Positions 33,101 to 40,531 of a stretch of 64,000 nt of DNA are shown here, piece by piece. The DNA comes from Hsuehochloa calcarea (Eukaryota; Streptophyta; Magnoliopsida; Poales; Poaceae). The stretch lies in contig CM070599.1 in NCBI GenBank assembly GCA_036346395.1, forward strand, positions 14,685,232-14,749,231, in the 5' to 3' direction. The translations under genes were made by a program, and so were the position numbers. The notes below the pieces were generated by a model. That model was not told where the DNA came from. It worked only from the letters and a program-made list of their open reading frames with translations, and searched no databases. The number at the start of each line of letters is the position of its first letter. Positions within the stretch are counted from its first letter, which is position 1.

Positions 33101-34817
33101 CATAATAGTGGATAGGGGACAAGGAAGGCAGGGGAGGGCTGAGGAGGTGGCAGCGGACGGCGGCGGCGTGGACAGGTGCGGTGATGGGCTAGGGTTCTCC
33201 TTTCCTGGCGGCGTCGTGGGGACTGAGTGGAGGGAGCCGAGTTTCGATTGGATCTGGACATCTAGTATGTCCCTTCCCCTCTCTCGTATTATGTCCTTCG
33301 CTAGCTGAGGCTGACGACTCGACTAGCTGCCCTAGTTGTCCGACTTAATAAGCAATGCTTGGCTGGAAGCATCTGGAATTATCCCTGTAAAGGTGTAGTT
33401 AAAATTAATCAGGATTTAATATCCTAACTCTAACCATTTTGACCCACAACTAGCCAGTCTTCGCTGTGCTCTTTTGCTGTCAGCTGTTGCTGGTATCCAA
33501 CTGGAATGATCTTACTGAAAGGTTCGGTAATGTTTTTTCACCCTTGTTCATCATGGATGATGGAGGCAAAGGTTGAACAAAGGTGGAAGAAATGCCAAAG
33601 GTGGCAAGCAAAGGACCAACTGCCAACCAGTGATGCGTTTGAGGTGTAGTAAGTAGCATTTTGATGGGCCAGTTACACTTCTCTTAGGTGGTTAATCAGG
33701 AGTAGAATGTAAATTGTGTACGAATGCTTGCATAAAACTTCCATCAACATACCGATGAATGGGCCCTTATATGACCTCAGCTGTGCACTGTTCCGCACAT
33801 AAATTAGGATTACTGTTCCTTTTTTTTTGGTGCATATGGTTCCATCCATAACCATGAAAGTGTTCATTCGAGGACATAATGGATGTACTTCATGATTGTA
33901 AAAATACATACCCATGTGACACGATAATCTTATCGAAGGAATGAACATCTGAGCTGGGGGCTAACTGTTTTCATCAAAATAATGCCTGTTTTTGCATTAA
34001 AAATAGAACTATAGTGGCAGATGTATCAGATTTTTAGGGGTAATTTACTCAGTAACACTACAAAGATATCACGAGTTGGAAAATAACACCGATGTATCAC
34101 TGATATGTGGTCTTATGGCCCACCTATCATCCTCACATTGGACACTACAGTCACATTGGAATGTTACTAATCAAATTTTTCCGAGATTTTATGGCTATTG
34201 TTCTTTCTGTACTTATTCTCATCTATTGAAATAATCCCTAATGCAGGGAGGGAGTTTCAATTCAGATTCATCTTCACCTATAAGAGAAATTTCTTCGACA
34301 GATAGTGTGCTTGATGATATGCAATCCAGGATAAGGAAGCTTGAGAGATGGAATACAATAAATATGGTAATTGTTCTGCATTTTCACTGTTAGTGTCTAT
34401 ATGTTAGCCTTTAGATCCATCAAGTCGGGTGACTTAGGTTAAATTCAGTTTACATGTAGTGGTGTAACAATACAGTCCCCAAAATGCGACTTTGACTACT
34501 AATTTTTATTGTAATATAGTTATAACAACCAATAAAATTATAATATTTGTGAAAATACTTTTCGAGACATATCTATACATATGAATTTTATATATCCAAT
34601 CTAAATATTTAAAAATATATTGATAGCCAAAGTTTTGAAAGTTTGACTACACGTATCCAAAAACGATATGTATTTGTGGCTGGAGGTAGTGTTAAATAAC
34701 TAAACATTACATATCATGGTTCATCTTTTAAACTCCTTTGTTCTTGTGCAGGTTTTATGGACTATACTACTGTCTGCCCTTGTTGGGTATTCACTATACC
34801 AAAAAAGACGTCACTGA
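11371..34817 (+). CDS. TTM1/TTM2-like protein (uridine-kinase-like plus CYTH domain, tail-anchored), 3' part
   Basis: Eleven exons join in frame to give 380 codons and a stop: 11371-11481, 17462-17530, 17634-17777, 17909-17983, 18063-18239, 18334-18419, 19936-19990, 24413-24538, 24630-24743, 34247-34366 and 34752-34817. All junctions are GT–AG. Residues 1-110 are the second half of a uridine-kinase-like domain (VIFEGVYTLHPAIRKSLDLW, then GGVHSHLIARIQRDK). Residues about 140-300 are a CYTH/triphosphate-tunnel domain (RVRICEGRFALLIREPIREG). Residues 340-358 are polar, and 360-376 form a single C-terminal membrane segment ending KRRH. Plant TTM1/TTM2 enzymes have this order and hydrolyse pyrophosphate-type substrates; family members act in senescence or immunity and are tail-anchored. 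The P-loop half, about 260 residues, is outside the window. The frame is intact, so the gene is probably functional despite 23 kb of transposon-filled introns. Confidence 0.9.
12799..13938. mobile_element. Non-autonomous hAT-type element
   Basis: Terminal inverted repeats TAGGGTTGAAAACGGATCGG and (reverse complement of the right end) TAGGGATGAAAACAGATTGG bound 1,140 bp. The flanks are the 8-bp duplication GTTGTGGG (12791-12798 and 13939-13946), the hAT hallmark. Both subterminal zones are crowded with CGGATACG/CGTATCCG-type motifs, which may be transposase binding sites. No transposase frame is present, so movement would need an outside enzyme. Confidence 0.88.
13266..13700 (+). repeat. Possible LTR-head fragment inside the hAT element
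   Basis: The sequence from TGTAACATCCCAAAG onward looks like the start of a gypsy LTR of the same style as the surrounding solo LTR, but in the opposite orientation. It continues as long AT-rich sequence. The right boundary is a guess. It may be a captured piece or an unrelated similarity. Confidence 0.35.
15084..15111. repeat. (TA)n microsatellite
   Basis: A pure TA run follows a short TG/TA-rich stretch inside the hAT-like element. It is likely to be variable in length. Confidence 0.85.
15532..15708. repeat. 97-bp offset direct duplication
   Basis: The sequence starting GAGAAAACTCGGTCAATTTC at 15532 recurs at 15629 with few changes. Each copy ends in the AT-rich palindrome-like 'aaattcaaaatttgaattt'. 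A related single copy lies in reverse orientation at about 10000-10100 in a copia element. Confidence 0.75.
15716..16324 (+). other. GC-rich open frame within the hAT cargo, unknown
   Basis: A 202-codon frame starts at an ATG and runs to a TAG, but its composition (runs of Arg, Gly, Ser, Ala, repeated GGCGGAGG-type DNA) is what GC-rich non-coding or leader DNA gives by chance. Other frames are open over the same stretch on both strands. It may be a captured gene leader. I do not claim a protein. Confidence 0.2.
17462..17530 (+). CDS. TTM-like gene exon (kinase strand)
   Basis: A 23-codon exon between ACCAG and GTAAGA. It encodes VIFEGVYTLHPAIRKSLDLW followed by IAV, corresponding to the 'EG(I/V)YAL' strand of uridine-kinase-like domains. 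Confidence 0.92.
17634..17777 (+). CDS. TTM-like gene exon (kinase lid region)
   Basis: A 48-codon exon. It encodes VGGVHSHLIARIQRDKNRAG and then the helix ending PLFQQYIEPHLVDAH. The 'IEP...A' segment is conserved in uridine kinase relatives. The donor is GTTGGT, valid but weak. Confidence 0.92.
17909..17983 (+). CDS. TTM-like gene exon (end of kinase-like domain)
   Basis: A 25-codon exon from TTTGCAG to GTAAAA. It encodes LKIQNDFDPVLSPESSLFVL plus KSKKQ, the link to the CYTH domain. Confidence 0.92.
18063..18239 (+). CDS. TTM-like gene exon (start of CYTH domain)
   Basis: A 59-codon exon covering the first CYTH strands, with FTDVYLRLPG and RVRICEGRFALLIRE. The acceptor follows a T-rich tract (TTATTTATTTAG). 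Confidence 0.92.
18334..18419 (+). CDS. TTM-like gene exon (CYTH strand)
   Basis: An 86-nt exon (28 codons plus 2 nt) encoding PIREGNFIIQPKVDFDISAS and TVAGLLKLG. The donor is a strong GTAAGT. The split glycine codon is completed by the T at 19936. Confidence 0.92.
18470..18885. repeat. Probable small MITE-like inverted-repeat element in intron
   Basis: The left side, GAGAAATTTGCACC followed by AAAGTCCCTGCACTTG, is inverted at the right side (AAGTTTAGGGACCC, then GGTGCAATTTTTCTC). The ends therefore form a long imperfect inverted repeat around about 400 bp with no coding potential. I could not confirm a target-site duplication, so the superfamily is not assigned. Confidence 0.55.
18858..19212. 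repeat. 185-bp offset tandem duplication in intron
   Basis: A block starting AGGGACCCACGGTGCAATTT at 18858 recurs at 19043 and runs for about 170 bp with few differences. The copies include the right end of the inverted-repeat element, so the duplication happened after that element was in place. A short AGTAGGGACC fragment also occurs at 19381. Confidence 0.85.
19213..19935 (+). other. Remainder of intron before exon 19936
   Basis: A mildly GC-rich stretch (19380-19480) of possible transposon origin is the only change in character. No exon, repeat end or known element was identified. The intron ends in TTTTGTAG. Confidence 0.4.
19936..19990 (+). CDS. TTM-like gene exon (CYTH, small)
   Basis: A 55-nt exon. 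The first base completes a glycine codon, followed by YQAVAYIEASAVIYQDGK. The donor GTTATT is non-consensus after GT. It precedes a 4.4-kb intron loaded with a copia fragment and a MITE. Confidence 0.9.
20785..20893 (-). repeat. 3' LTR of truncated copia
   Basis: On the minus strand it starts TGTTAGACATATC and ends CATTCCAACA, with TG...CA termini. It lies next to a purine-rich tract. The length of 109 bp agrees with related elements here. Confidence 0.75.
20900..23252 (-). pseudogene. copia reverse transcriptase / RNase H remnant
   Basis: Minus-strand fragments include the linker ending SRYDLRDRRTIRPPECYGF (about 22470-22410) and EVYMQPPLG (about 22045). LYGLKQAPRARFDHF is near 21980, an intact YVDDMII near 21850, and FLMSDLGPLRYFVGIEV near 21780-21730. 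The RNase H end, IARDLVKHELTRHIGLDASY, lies at 21110-21050. Frameshifts separate all of these. The open frame 22341-23252 is long but mostly low-complexity proline, serine and alanine. Confidence 0.8.
23688..24047. mobile_element. Stowaway-type MITE (Tc1/mariner)
   Basis: Terminal inverted repeats CTCCCTCCGTTTCAAAATA and TATTTTGAAACGGAGGGAG bound 360 bp, the classic grass Stowaway ends. The right flank carries the expected TA. The left flank is GG instead, where the copia remnant is fused, so the left junction has been rearranged. No transposase is present. Confidence 0.9.
23764..23907. repeat. Three tandem 48-bp repeats inside the MITE
   Basis: Units starting ATTGTAATTGCTAATTGG at 23764, 23812 and 23860 are nearly identical, with a change or two per unit. 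They account for almost half of the element. Confidence 0.9.
24413..24538 (+). CDS. TTM-like gene exon (CYTH, later strands)
   Basis: A 42-codon exon encoding ILIEVDHLQGVTHPYLQIKG and ending SLGGSYTTK. The 'VDHL...QIKG' strand pair is typical of the family. The acceptor is TTGAAG. Confidence 0.92.
24630..24743 (+). CDS. TTM-like gene exon (end of CYTH domain)
   Basis: A 38-codon exon encoding SYLQIILESLP and AARLQELVEFIQSQ, a helix that closes the CYTH-like fold. It is followed by a 9.5-kb intron holding a hAT transposon and a copia element. Confidence 0.92.
24833..28160 (-). mobile_element. Decayed autonomous-type hAT transposon
   Basis: The 8-bp duplication GTCTTGAT (24825-24832 and 28161-28168) flanks 3,328 bp. 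The left end CATGGATCGAAATCTCGAT pairs imperfectly (12 of 19) with the inward-read right end CAGAGGTCAAAACCGGGAT. The interior carries a minus-strand transposase with BED and DUF659-like segments. Two short tandem duplications lie near the right end: 27520/27601, offset 81, and 27658/27698, offset 40. The element sits 89 bp after exon 24630-24743. Confidence 0.88.
25182..27420 (-). pseudogene. hAT transposase remnant (BED finger, DUF659-like core)
   Basis: On the minus strand a BED-type zinc finger can be read at about 27380-27250: WDHGERLGGAGWKCRYCNLT, then after a stop and frameshift RLKQHLAET. An acidic linker (SYEDAYDDNEEMQMEW) follows at about 27110. The DUF659-like core with MCDSWTRPTQMSIINFMLYC and MFFHKSVNATGDIQNADFLY is at 26576-26460. 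C-terminal pieces continue to about 25182. Such enzymes cut and paste hAT elements in the nucleus. Many stops make this copy dead. Confidence 0.75.
28169..28686 (+). other. Intron sequence between hAT and copia elements
   Basis: The AT-rich part to about 28255 is followed by a GC-rich stretch rich in GCCGCC (28260-28500). The 5' LTR of the following copia element should be here, but nothing matches its 3' LTR. TGTTAGATAGG at about 28540 looks like an LTR start, yet the sequence after it does not align. Confidence 0.35.
28687..29675 (+). pseudogene. copia gag remnant with intact zinc knuckle
   Basis: The start MASVPSAAIPLSGTKLNRIN continues YKLWSSLMEI, a typical copia gag opening, and is frameshifted within 150 bp. 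The later frame has FESVRSQLLSRFPRLTLTES and a complete CCHC knuckle, CNYCKNFGHDYQRC, at 29520-29561. Gag packages element RNA. Confidence 0.8.
29700..32981 (+). pseudogene. copia pol remnant with damaged catalytic sites
   Basis: The protease motif reads WVLNSSESFHIT (about 29770-29810) where WVLDSGA is expected, so the catalytic Asp is lost. GAG-pre-integrase (CQGCKLGKQLQLSC-like) is near 30305-30340, with integrase pieces at 30380-30840. Reverse transcriptase at 31148-31954 carries ERYKARLVARGFQQEYDRDY and QLDVKNAFFHG. The catalytic box then reads YVDMLIIGDD, one Asp short of YVDDM. TDLRSLTYFLGIE is followed by VYLVSTRPDIAYVVHILSQF (about 32341-32400) and RNase H with DLVKHELTKHIGVDASY and a terminal ADFFTKPQ (to 32981). 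Several frameshifts are present. Confidence 0.85.
32995..33102 (+). repeat. 3' LTR of the plus-strand copia
   Basis: It begins TGTTCGAATAGGAG right after a purine-rich tract and probably ends at ...ATATTCA (33102). The 108-bp length matches the other short copia LTRs. The right end is inferred from the TG...CA rule only. Confidence 0.6.
33103..34246 (+). other. Remainder of the 9.5-kb intron
   Basis: A GC-rich patch at 33120-33260 resembles gene leader DNA but has no matched exon. The rest is AT-rich. The intron ends with CCTAATGCAG. No transposon boundary was confirmed here. Confidence 0.4.
34247..34366 (+). CDS. TTM-like gene exon (linker before anchor)
   Basis: A 40-codon exon encoding a serine-rich linker (GGSFNSDSSSPIREISSTDS) and a charged helix, VLDDMQSRIRKLERWNTINM, likely a short coiled-coil-like stretch before the membrane anchor. 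Confidence 0.92.
34457..34692. repeat. Probable Stowaway-related MITE remnant in the last intron
   Basis: The right part ATATGTATTTGTGGCTGGAG followed by GTAGT, and the inner mirrored TTTGACTACTAATTTT / AAAGTTTGACTACACG parts, resemble eroded Stowaway-type ends. The left end is poorly defined and no duplication was verified. Confidence 0.45.
34752..34817 (+). CDS. TTM-like gene last exon (tail anchor and stop)
   Basis: Encodes VLWTILLSALVGYSLYQKRR-H then TGA. A single hydrophobic segment of about 16 residues with a basic tail at the extreme C-terminus is the signature of a tail-anchored protein, as in plant TTM1/TTM2. Confidence 0.93.
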   Translation, partial: VLWTILLSALVGYSLYQKRRH

Positions 34818-36264
34818 CAAGTCATACAGCAGCTGACCTCAACTGAACCACACTAGCATGGACAAATTAGTGCTGCTTTGAGCAGAAACCCTAAGGTTTG
34901 TTTCAACATAATGCTCGCCATTACTCCTTCGGAAAACTGCACATTTGACATTAGCTTTTATCATTTTGTAGGGGTTATTTGCTCGTGATGTGCTGATGTT
35001 TCTTTCAGCATAGCTGATGAAAAGAATCCTCTGACAGGTGATTGATACTTTGATAGGTTAGTGGTGTTAGCAGCGGAGTTGACATGTAAAATCATGCATA
35101 CCACACTACCACAGGTGTACAGTGGCTTAGTTGCAAGTGCTAATCGAAAAAACCAGGATGTCCATGATGCGCTGAATGATTTGCCGCGGAATTCATTCCT
35201 GGGAGAGTAGCTGTTTCAGCACAGGGACGAATGAACTGAGCAATGTTTTTTCTTTGATAAGAAAAGGAGCGGCCTTTTTGGAAAATGGATGTCTATAAGT
35301 ACACCCATGATTAACTAGTCGTGGAACGATTCTGGGATATGTGACGGCCAGGCTGCGCACCGTCCTGCCTTGTTCGGTCTCGTGGTTTTGTCTTTTAGTC
35401 GACATAGGCAGAGGTGGCGACGCAGCCGTACTAGGAGACGGTGGCGTCGCACCTCCCCTCGCTCTCCTTGCTAGGGACGGATAAAGAGGCCGCGGCGCAT
35501 CTCCCTCCCTGAGTCCCCCTCTGCTTCTTTCTTAGTTTGCATCTCTCTATTTTGGGCTACCAAGTCAGCAAAAAAAAAAAAAAAAAACCTGTAATCCATG
35601 TCAGCATCCAATGCTTATTTTTCTCGATCTTTCACGTTACCAAAAAGAATAATAGCAAACACACTTCGGAATTGCTTCAGTGTATGTGTAACAGCGATTC
35701 AGCCCCCCTCTCCTCCAGTCCCTCTCTCCTCGATTAATCAAATAGTAGAAAGTATTTATATTCTTCAATCACGGTGAGTAACAGTAGACACCAACTAGTC
35801 AAAGCATTAACTAAGGTAACAACCATCACCAACTAGTCAAAGCATTAACTAAGTAGTCAGCAGTAGAAGAATATACAGCGTTCGGCTGGACCCGAAGGAA
35901 AAACAGCACCAAGTAGTTAACGCACTCGGTCCAAATGCAATAAACAATTCGGTAGTCGATGTTGAAATTCACAGCGACAGCAAACAGCGACAGAAACTTG
36001 ACCCTTGATGTCAATTTCAGCAGCACTCAAGATACAACAGAAGCTCTTCCTTTTCTCACGTCGGAAATCAGCATCAGCAATCTAGAAGTATTCACCGTGT
36101 CTTAACCAGTCAGTCGGCACCGCACAGCTACGAATACAAAATAGATTAACATTTACTTGATAACTTCTGTTCATTTCCAATCAAATGATTTACACGACGA
36201 CCATATCTGAAACTAATCGCACAAGCCCAAACACAATTCGTAATCACGCCCCCTCTCTGCGCGC
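34818..36264. other. Convergent intergenic region (3' ends of both host genes)
   Basis: This holds the 3' untranslated regions of the TTM-like gene (left) and the lipase (right). A GC-rich patch at 35410-35500 and an A run at about 35570-35587 are the only marked features besides the small duplication at 35788. I did not see a convincing polyadenylation signal on either strand that I would place. Confidence 0.5.
35788..35852. repeat. Short tandem duplication
   Basis: The 27-bp block beginning CACCAACTAGTCAAAGC occurs at about 35788 and again at about 35826, an offset of 37-38 bp. Confidence 0.7.
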
Positions 36265-36590
36265 TCAATTCTCCTGGAGCTTGAAGAACGCCATGAGAGG
36301 CGCGTACACCCTCTCCTTGGCGTTCACGGCCATGACAAAGTCGGCGTGCGCGTAGTCGGCGAGGTACTGGGAGGTGAGCTTGTCGCCGTCGTGCGACTTG
36401 AGCGCCTGGAAGAGGTGGTGCACGTCCTGCACGTCGGAGAGGCTGTCCCTGCCGCCATAGCTTAGGAAGAGAGGGAAGTCGTGGGGGATCTCCGTGACGT
36501 CGTAGACCGGCGGCGTCGCCTGGCCGTAGTGGTTCATGTTGTCGCCGGCGTTGCCGTAGTCGTACTTGGCGATTGTGCCTCCTCTGATCA
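36265..36590 (-). CDS. Lipase exon 9 (catalytic Asp and His, stop)
   Basis: A 326-nt exon. Its first two bases complete a Met codon. It contains FLSYGGRDSLSDVQDVHHLF with the catalytic Asp, then YLADYAHADFVMAVNAKERV with the catalytic His, and ends KLQEN before TGA. Confidence 0.95.
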
Positions 36591-39058
36591 CTGTTTGGTT
36601 AGGGTACAATTGACGAGTAACGTGTTAACAATTCCTTCTGAGTTCGATCTTTTTCCGGCAAGTGTTAAGAGTCCAGATCTGTCTACTTAGAACACAGCAG
36701 AAGGTAAAAGTTTTACAAATCATGAGTATTGTCGCTTGGAATACTCACTTTGAGCCAGGTGAATCATGTTCTTGGTTGCAGAAGCTTGTGGCTCATGGGC
36801 GAGGAAGACCTGGACGGAGGAGTTGTCAAGGCAGCAATTCTCACCTGCGCCAATTGTTTTCAGTATGACGTGTCAATATAGATAAGCTAAAGATTATTCT
36901 TTTTTCTTTCTTTTGAAAACGGAAGCTAAGCAAAAAAAGAGGGTTTTTTTTGGCAAAATAAAGAGAGAGAAAAGCAGCAGATACGTATTGTTACCTGTAA
37001 ATAATGACATCAGATTATAGCAATTGACCCCTGGTTGCTTGCATATGTCAGTGACAAGATTGTGAACAACCTCCCTGCATAGAAATTCTAGCTATTAGAC
37101 GGATAAATTCTTCTTGTAATTAACACCAGGACACTTCAACTCTCTGAATTTATTTTGTTCTGAACTTCAGCTCAATGAACCACGAAAAGTTTACCCTGTT
37201 GGATCGAAGTCATTAAGGCCCAGCCAGTACAGAGCCTGCGATCAGAAAGAAACACGCAACAACACATCAGTACTCTCCATCCATGGACTCGTCGGAGCTC
37301 GGAGGTGCCAGCTCGGGCGTTACCTCGGCCAGGAAGATGTCGGCCGCGGCCCGCGCCAGTGGCGACGACAGCTTGTTGAGGAACGCGATCGGGCTGAGCA
37401 GGCCGGCCGACCGCAGCATCCCCACCTGCTGCTGCTGGCTCAGGGCGGCGAGCGCGATCAACGTCCCCTGCATCGGCAGCTCAACAAATCAAATTAGTCA
37501 TGGATGTATTTGACTGAATTTTTTTTTTACCTACCGGCAAAAATTAGCCGTCGAACTAGCATTCTTACCAACGAGTGCCCTACGTAGTGCATCTTCTGCC
37601 GGCCTGCCTGATCGTACACGTACTGCACTATCGCCGAGAGATCGTTGCTGGCCAACTCGTCCCATGACCAGTTCCAGTAGGCCTGGATTATTTCGAGGTA
37701 CATATACACAGATCCAACGTTAGCACGACAAAAAAACAAAGAAAAGGAAAAAAATTCAGCGCTTTATCCATCCACAAATCTTAATTAATTAACATGGCAT
37801 GGCATGGCATTCACCGGATCATTGGAAGAAAGCGACGTGTGGCCGCGGCTGTAGACGGTGCCGCGGCTGTTGGCGATCCAGACGTCGTAGCCGCTATCCG
37901 CCAGGATGTAACCCAGCGACTCGTTGGGCGAGTTCATCAGCCATGTCACCCCGTCCTGCCAAAATTTTGTTTGAAATCAGTGCACTGCTCCATGCATGCC
38001 CTTTTCTTGTAAGAAGATGTTATCACCCGCAAGCTGGGTTTACGAAAATGACAATTTGGCGTACAGTACTACCAGTGACAAAAACACGAACTGCATTGCG
38101 TAGTGACAGTAGCATATACCATCATGAGCCCGTGCTGAAGCAGGACCGGTATCTTGCCGGCGTCGGCCGCCGACTCTCCGGCGCTGCTGCGGCCAGGGAT
38201 TCGCTGCAGGCTTAGGATGTATCCGTCTTGTGTCGTCACCTGCACAAAATAGAGGATCGCTATATAACTTCCGATAGTTTTTTAAAACTAAAACTGTTAT
38301 TTTTCTGTTTGTTATATAAACTATAAGATTCGTGTTGTTGATGTGCTATAAGAAAAAGATCATGATAGTCGAATTTTCATTCGTCCGATATGCTTTAAGA
38401 TTTGTATTTTTCTCATCTGATGAATTGAGTTCGAATTTATTATGATTTTTTCTTCGGAACATAACGGATTCACCACATTGCCGTATTTTGTTGGTATATA
38501 AATTTATTTTTTTATCTTTGTTTTTGCACAACCTCTCAAAGTACATGTGAGATTTTGAATCATGTGATGGAAATATAAGTTATTAAGACTTTCAAGATAA
38601 TTACAGTGACTAAAAATCAAAATTACATAAATAATTTACTGTAATTTATGTATAATGGAGTTGTAAATGAACTTTTTGAATGTGACAGTTTTTTTACAGA
38701 GAAAACAGTCAAATTCTGTGTAGATAGACCCCAAAAAATATTATGTAATCACCCGATCCAATCAATCTCTCGTAAGACACGATTAATCTAACATGACGAT
38801 GTAAAAATCTTATCTGGCATATAACGAATTGCCCCGTATTCTATACTGTGATGTGATGTATTCCGTTCTTACCGTGTGTTCTTCGCACGTGTAGCCGAAG
38901 GGCTCCACCCTGGACTGGCACGTGCCGTTCGGTGCCGCACGTGGTTCATCTGGAGCTGGCCGTGCTGCTGCTGCTGCTGCGACTCCTAGACACAGGAGAA
39001 TTGCCAAGCTGAGGATGCATCTGCTGCCTCTTGGCATTGTCAATCTGATCATACACAT
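36265..39058 (-). CDS. Acid lipase / triacylglycerol lipase (gastric-lipase family), nine exons
   Basis: Nine exons join in frame to 415 codons: 39058-38873, 38239-38120, 37955-37815, 37682-37569, 37467-37324, 37235-37195, 37074-36995, 36844-36749 and 36590-36265. All introns are GT–AG. Residues about 12-31 are a hydrophobic signal peptide with an alanine run, so the enzyme is probably secreted or vacuolar. The oxyanion HG motif is at 98-99. The nucleophile elbow GHSLG spans an exon junction (Ser186). The probable triad partners are Asp356 (SYGGRDS) and His389 (DYAHADF). Length and layout fit plant LIP1/MPL1-type acid lipases, which hydrolyse acylglycerols. All key residues are present and no frame break was found. 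The first of three in-frame ATGs (residues 1, 3, 8) is chosen by default; the third is equally plausible. Confidence 0.95.
36749..36844 (-). CDS. Lipase exon 8
   Basis: A 96-nt exon with split codons at both ends. It encodes ENCCLDNSSVQVFLAHEPQA and ATKNMIHLAQ. The 'H.PQ.TS.KN..H..Q' pattern is conserved in acid lipases. Confidence 0.95.
36995..37074 (-). CDS. Lipase exon 7
   Basis: An 80-nt exon encoding EVVHNLVTDICKQPGVNCYN and LMSLFT, part of the cap region. One base at each end belongs to a split glycine codon. Confidence 0.93.
37195..37235 (-). CDS. Lipase exon 6
   Basis: A 41-nt exon encoding ALYWLGLNDFDPT. The last two bases start a split glycine codon. This is the shortest exon of the gene. 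Confidence 0.92.
37324..37467 (-). CDS. Lipase exon 5
   Basis: A 48-codon exon. It begins with the Gly that completes GHSLG, then TLIALAALSQQQQ and SAGLLSPIAFLNKL. Confidence 0.95.
37569..37682 (-). CDS. Lipase exon 4 (nucleophile serine)
   Basis: A 38-codon exon encoding AYWNWSWDELASNDLSAIVQ and ending MHYVGHSL. The serine of GHSLG is the expected nucleophile. Confidence 0.95.
37815..37955 (-). CDS. Lipase exon 3
   Basis: A 47-codon exon encoding DGVTWLMNSPNESLGYILAD and DVWIANSRGTVYSRGH. The 'DVW.GN.RG' type motif is conserved in the family. Confidence 0.95.
38120..38239 (-). CDS. Lipase exon 2 (oxyanion motif)
   Basis: A 40-codon exon encoding VTTQDGYILSLQRIPGRSSA and ending VLLQHGLMM, where HG forms part of the oxyanion hole. 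Confidence 0.95.
38873..39058 (-). CDS. Lipase exon 1 (signal peptide)
   Basis: A 62-codon exon starting MCMIRLTMPRGS. Then comes a hydrophobic signal core with an uninterrupted alanine run encoded by a GCA/CTG-type triplet repeat, and then the conserved GYTCEEHT. Confidence 0.93.
38963..38980 (-). repeat. Triplet repeat within the signal peptide code
   Basis: A (CTG)n run on the plus strand, read as alanine codons on the minus strand. Its length could vary among individuals without breaking the frame. Confidence 0.8.
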
Positions 39059-39136
39059 GAATCGGCCAAATCGTTCTCTGCTCTCGATCGGCTGTTCTTT
39101 CGATCGATGTGGGATTCGGTTTCTTTTGTGCTCGTC

Positions 39137-39143
39137 TTTTATA
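39137..39143 (-). promoter_or_regulatory. Putative TATA box of the lipase gene
   Basis: TATAAAA on the minus strand, about 80 bases upstream of the first ATG, which would give a short 5' leader. The spacing and context are typical of plant core promoters. Confidence 0.6.
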
Positions 39144-40531
39144 GCTAGATCGATTGCCGGATTAATCGTGTCATTTTCGACTCGGATTAACCGGCGTTCT
39201 ATGTGAATTGGAATTAGTATGTGTGAACCAGTAGAATATCTTAGCTTGTTTTAACTTCTAGTTGTGTTCTCACAGGGGGAGAAAGACGAAATTGATGATG
39301 ATTGCAACGAGGGGGGGTTGCCAAGTTACCGACCAATCGTTGTTGAGTTCTTAGGAGTTATCTCATTATCCTGAGTAATTGGTAGCTATTCTTTAGGGTC
39401 ATTAAGTAAACATCAGCTTGGGTAGTTACGGCATTGTGATGCACAGGTAACTCTTCAGGTTCCGTTCGACGATAGTAACATAGTTCACACGTCGACTGTT
39501 ATTGCACGCAGAAGCTAGGCTCACTAATATAGCAGAGGAACGTGTTGTGCCCTTATTTTCCCTAGTAGTAAAACATACTCCTACACTGGTCAATTCATTC
39601 CTACAGCCGTTTACTTTTGTTCTAGTATCTGTTGTGAGCACGCGCAATATTTTAGTTTCAGATTTCATTACAAGGCGAATATCACACACAAAAAAAAAAC
39701 ACAAGCAAAAGCAGGAAACATATTGTACTTCAAAATATACGCAAAAATAGAATTATAACAGAGTCGGTCGGTCGCACAAACGACTTACAGTCGGGCTTGA
39801 TGAAGAACAGAAATCAGTACTGATGCAATCGTGAAAGTAGACAACATTGAGAAAGAAGCAGAGCGGTCGTACAGATGCGCTGCCCAGAAACCTTATTGCC
39901 GTCCTGTGCAGGTACTCTCTGCGACAACGGTTTGGAGATCGCTGATCTCCTCCCTTCCATTAATCCTCCACCAATTCCAAAGCTAGCAGGGAAAGAAGAA
40001 AAACCATGATAACGATCATTGTGCTAAAGTGTTGTTAATATACCAATCTTTTGGTATAAATCACATACATGTTAAATTTACAATGAGAATAACAAGATTC
40101 ATCTTTGCACGACTGATGAATGGAAACACCTTGAATTCACATTTTTTTGTGATTAGACTTCATTTCAAATTCCAACCGATACTAGGCTACCAAAGAATCA
40201 CACCTAAATGGAGCGTTATATTGTCCTTGTCTGCTCATGAGCTTTCTAGAGAATAACCTGTTCTCGTGAACTGTGACCTCACATTTAGGCTCAAGTAGGT
40301 GTATTCATTTTAAGTATCCTATAGTCTAATGCCTTTTCCCCTCCTTGAACACTATAATACATTATGACTTTAAGCTAACCTTCCATATAGTTGAGAGTAC
40401 TTTGTCTATTAGGACACGAGTACAATTATAGTTAATATGTACTTTCTTGTTACAACATCAACTTGCTTTTTCCATTATCAACGTCACGAGATCTATGATC
40501 AAGAAGGTTTGGATTACCATTGTGGTGTAAC
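39144..40531. other. Upstream flank of the lipase gene, no feature recognised
   Basis: This AT-rich stretch contains an A run at about 39692-39700. The part 40000-40530 could be the decayed 3' end or LTR of the copia fragment that follows. I could not find termini, genes or duplications. Confidence 0.4.

Larger units (their letters stand above)
28687..33102 (+). mobile_element. Ty1/copia retrotransposon lacking a recognisable 5' LTR
   Basis: The element lies on the plus strand with gag, protease, integrase, reverse transcriptase and RNase H in copia order, then a purine tract (GAAGGTGGG) and a 108-bp LTR. The left boundary is given as the gag start because no 5' LTR or primer site was found. 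It lies in the same orientation as the host gene, inside its 9.5-kb intron. Confidence 0.8.

Noticed and set aside
36481..36690. Plus-strand open frames across the lipase exons
   Set aside because: They are antisense shadows. The minus-strand exons join in frame with conserved catalytic motifs.
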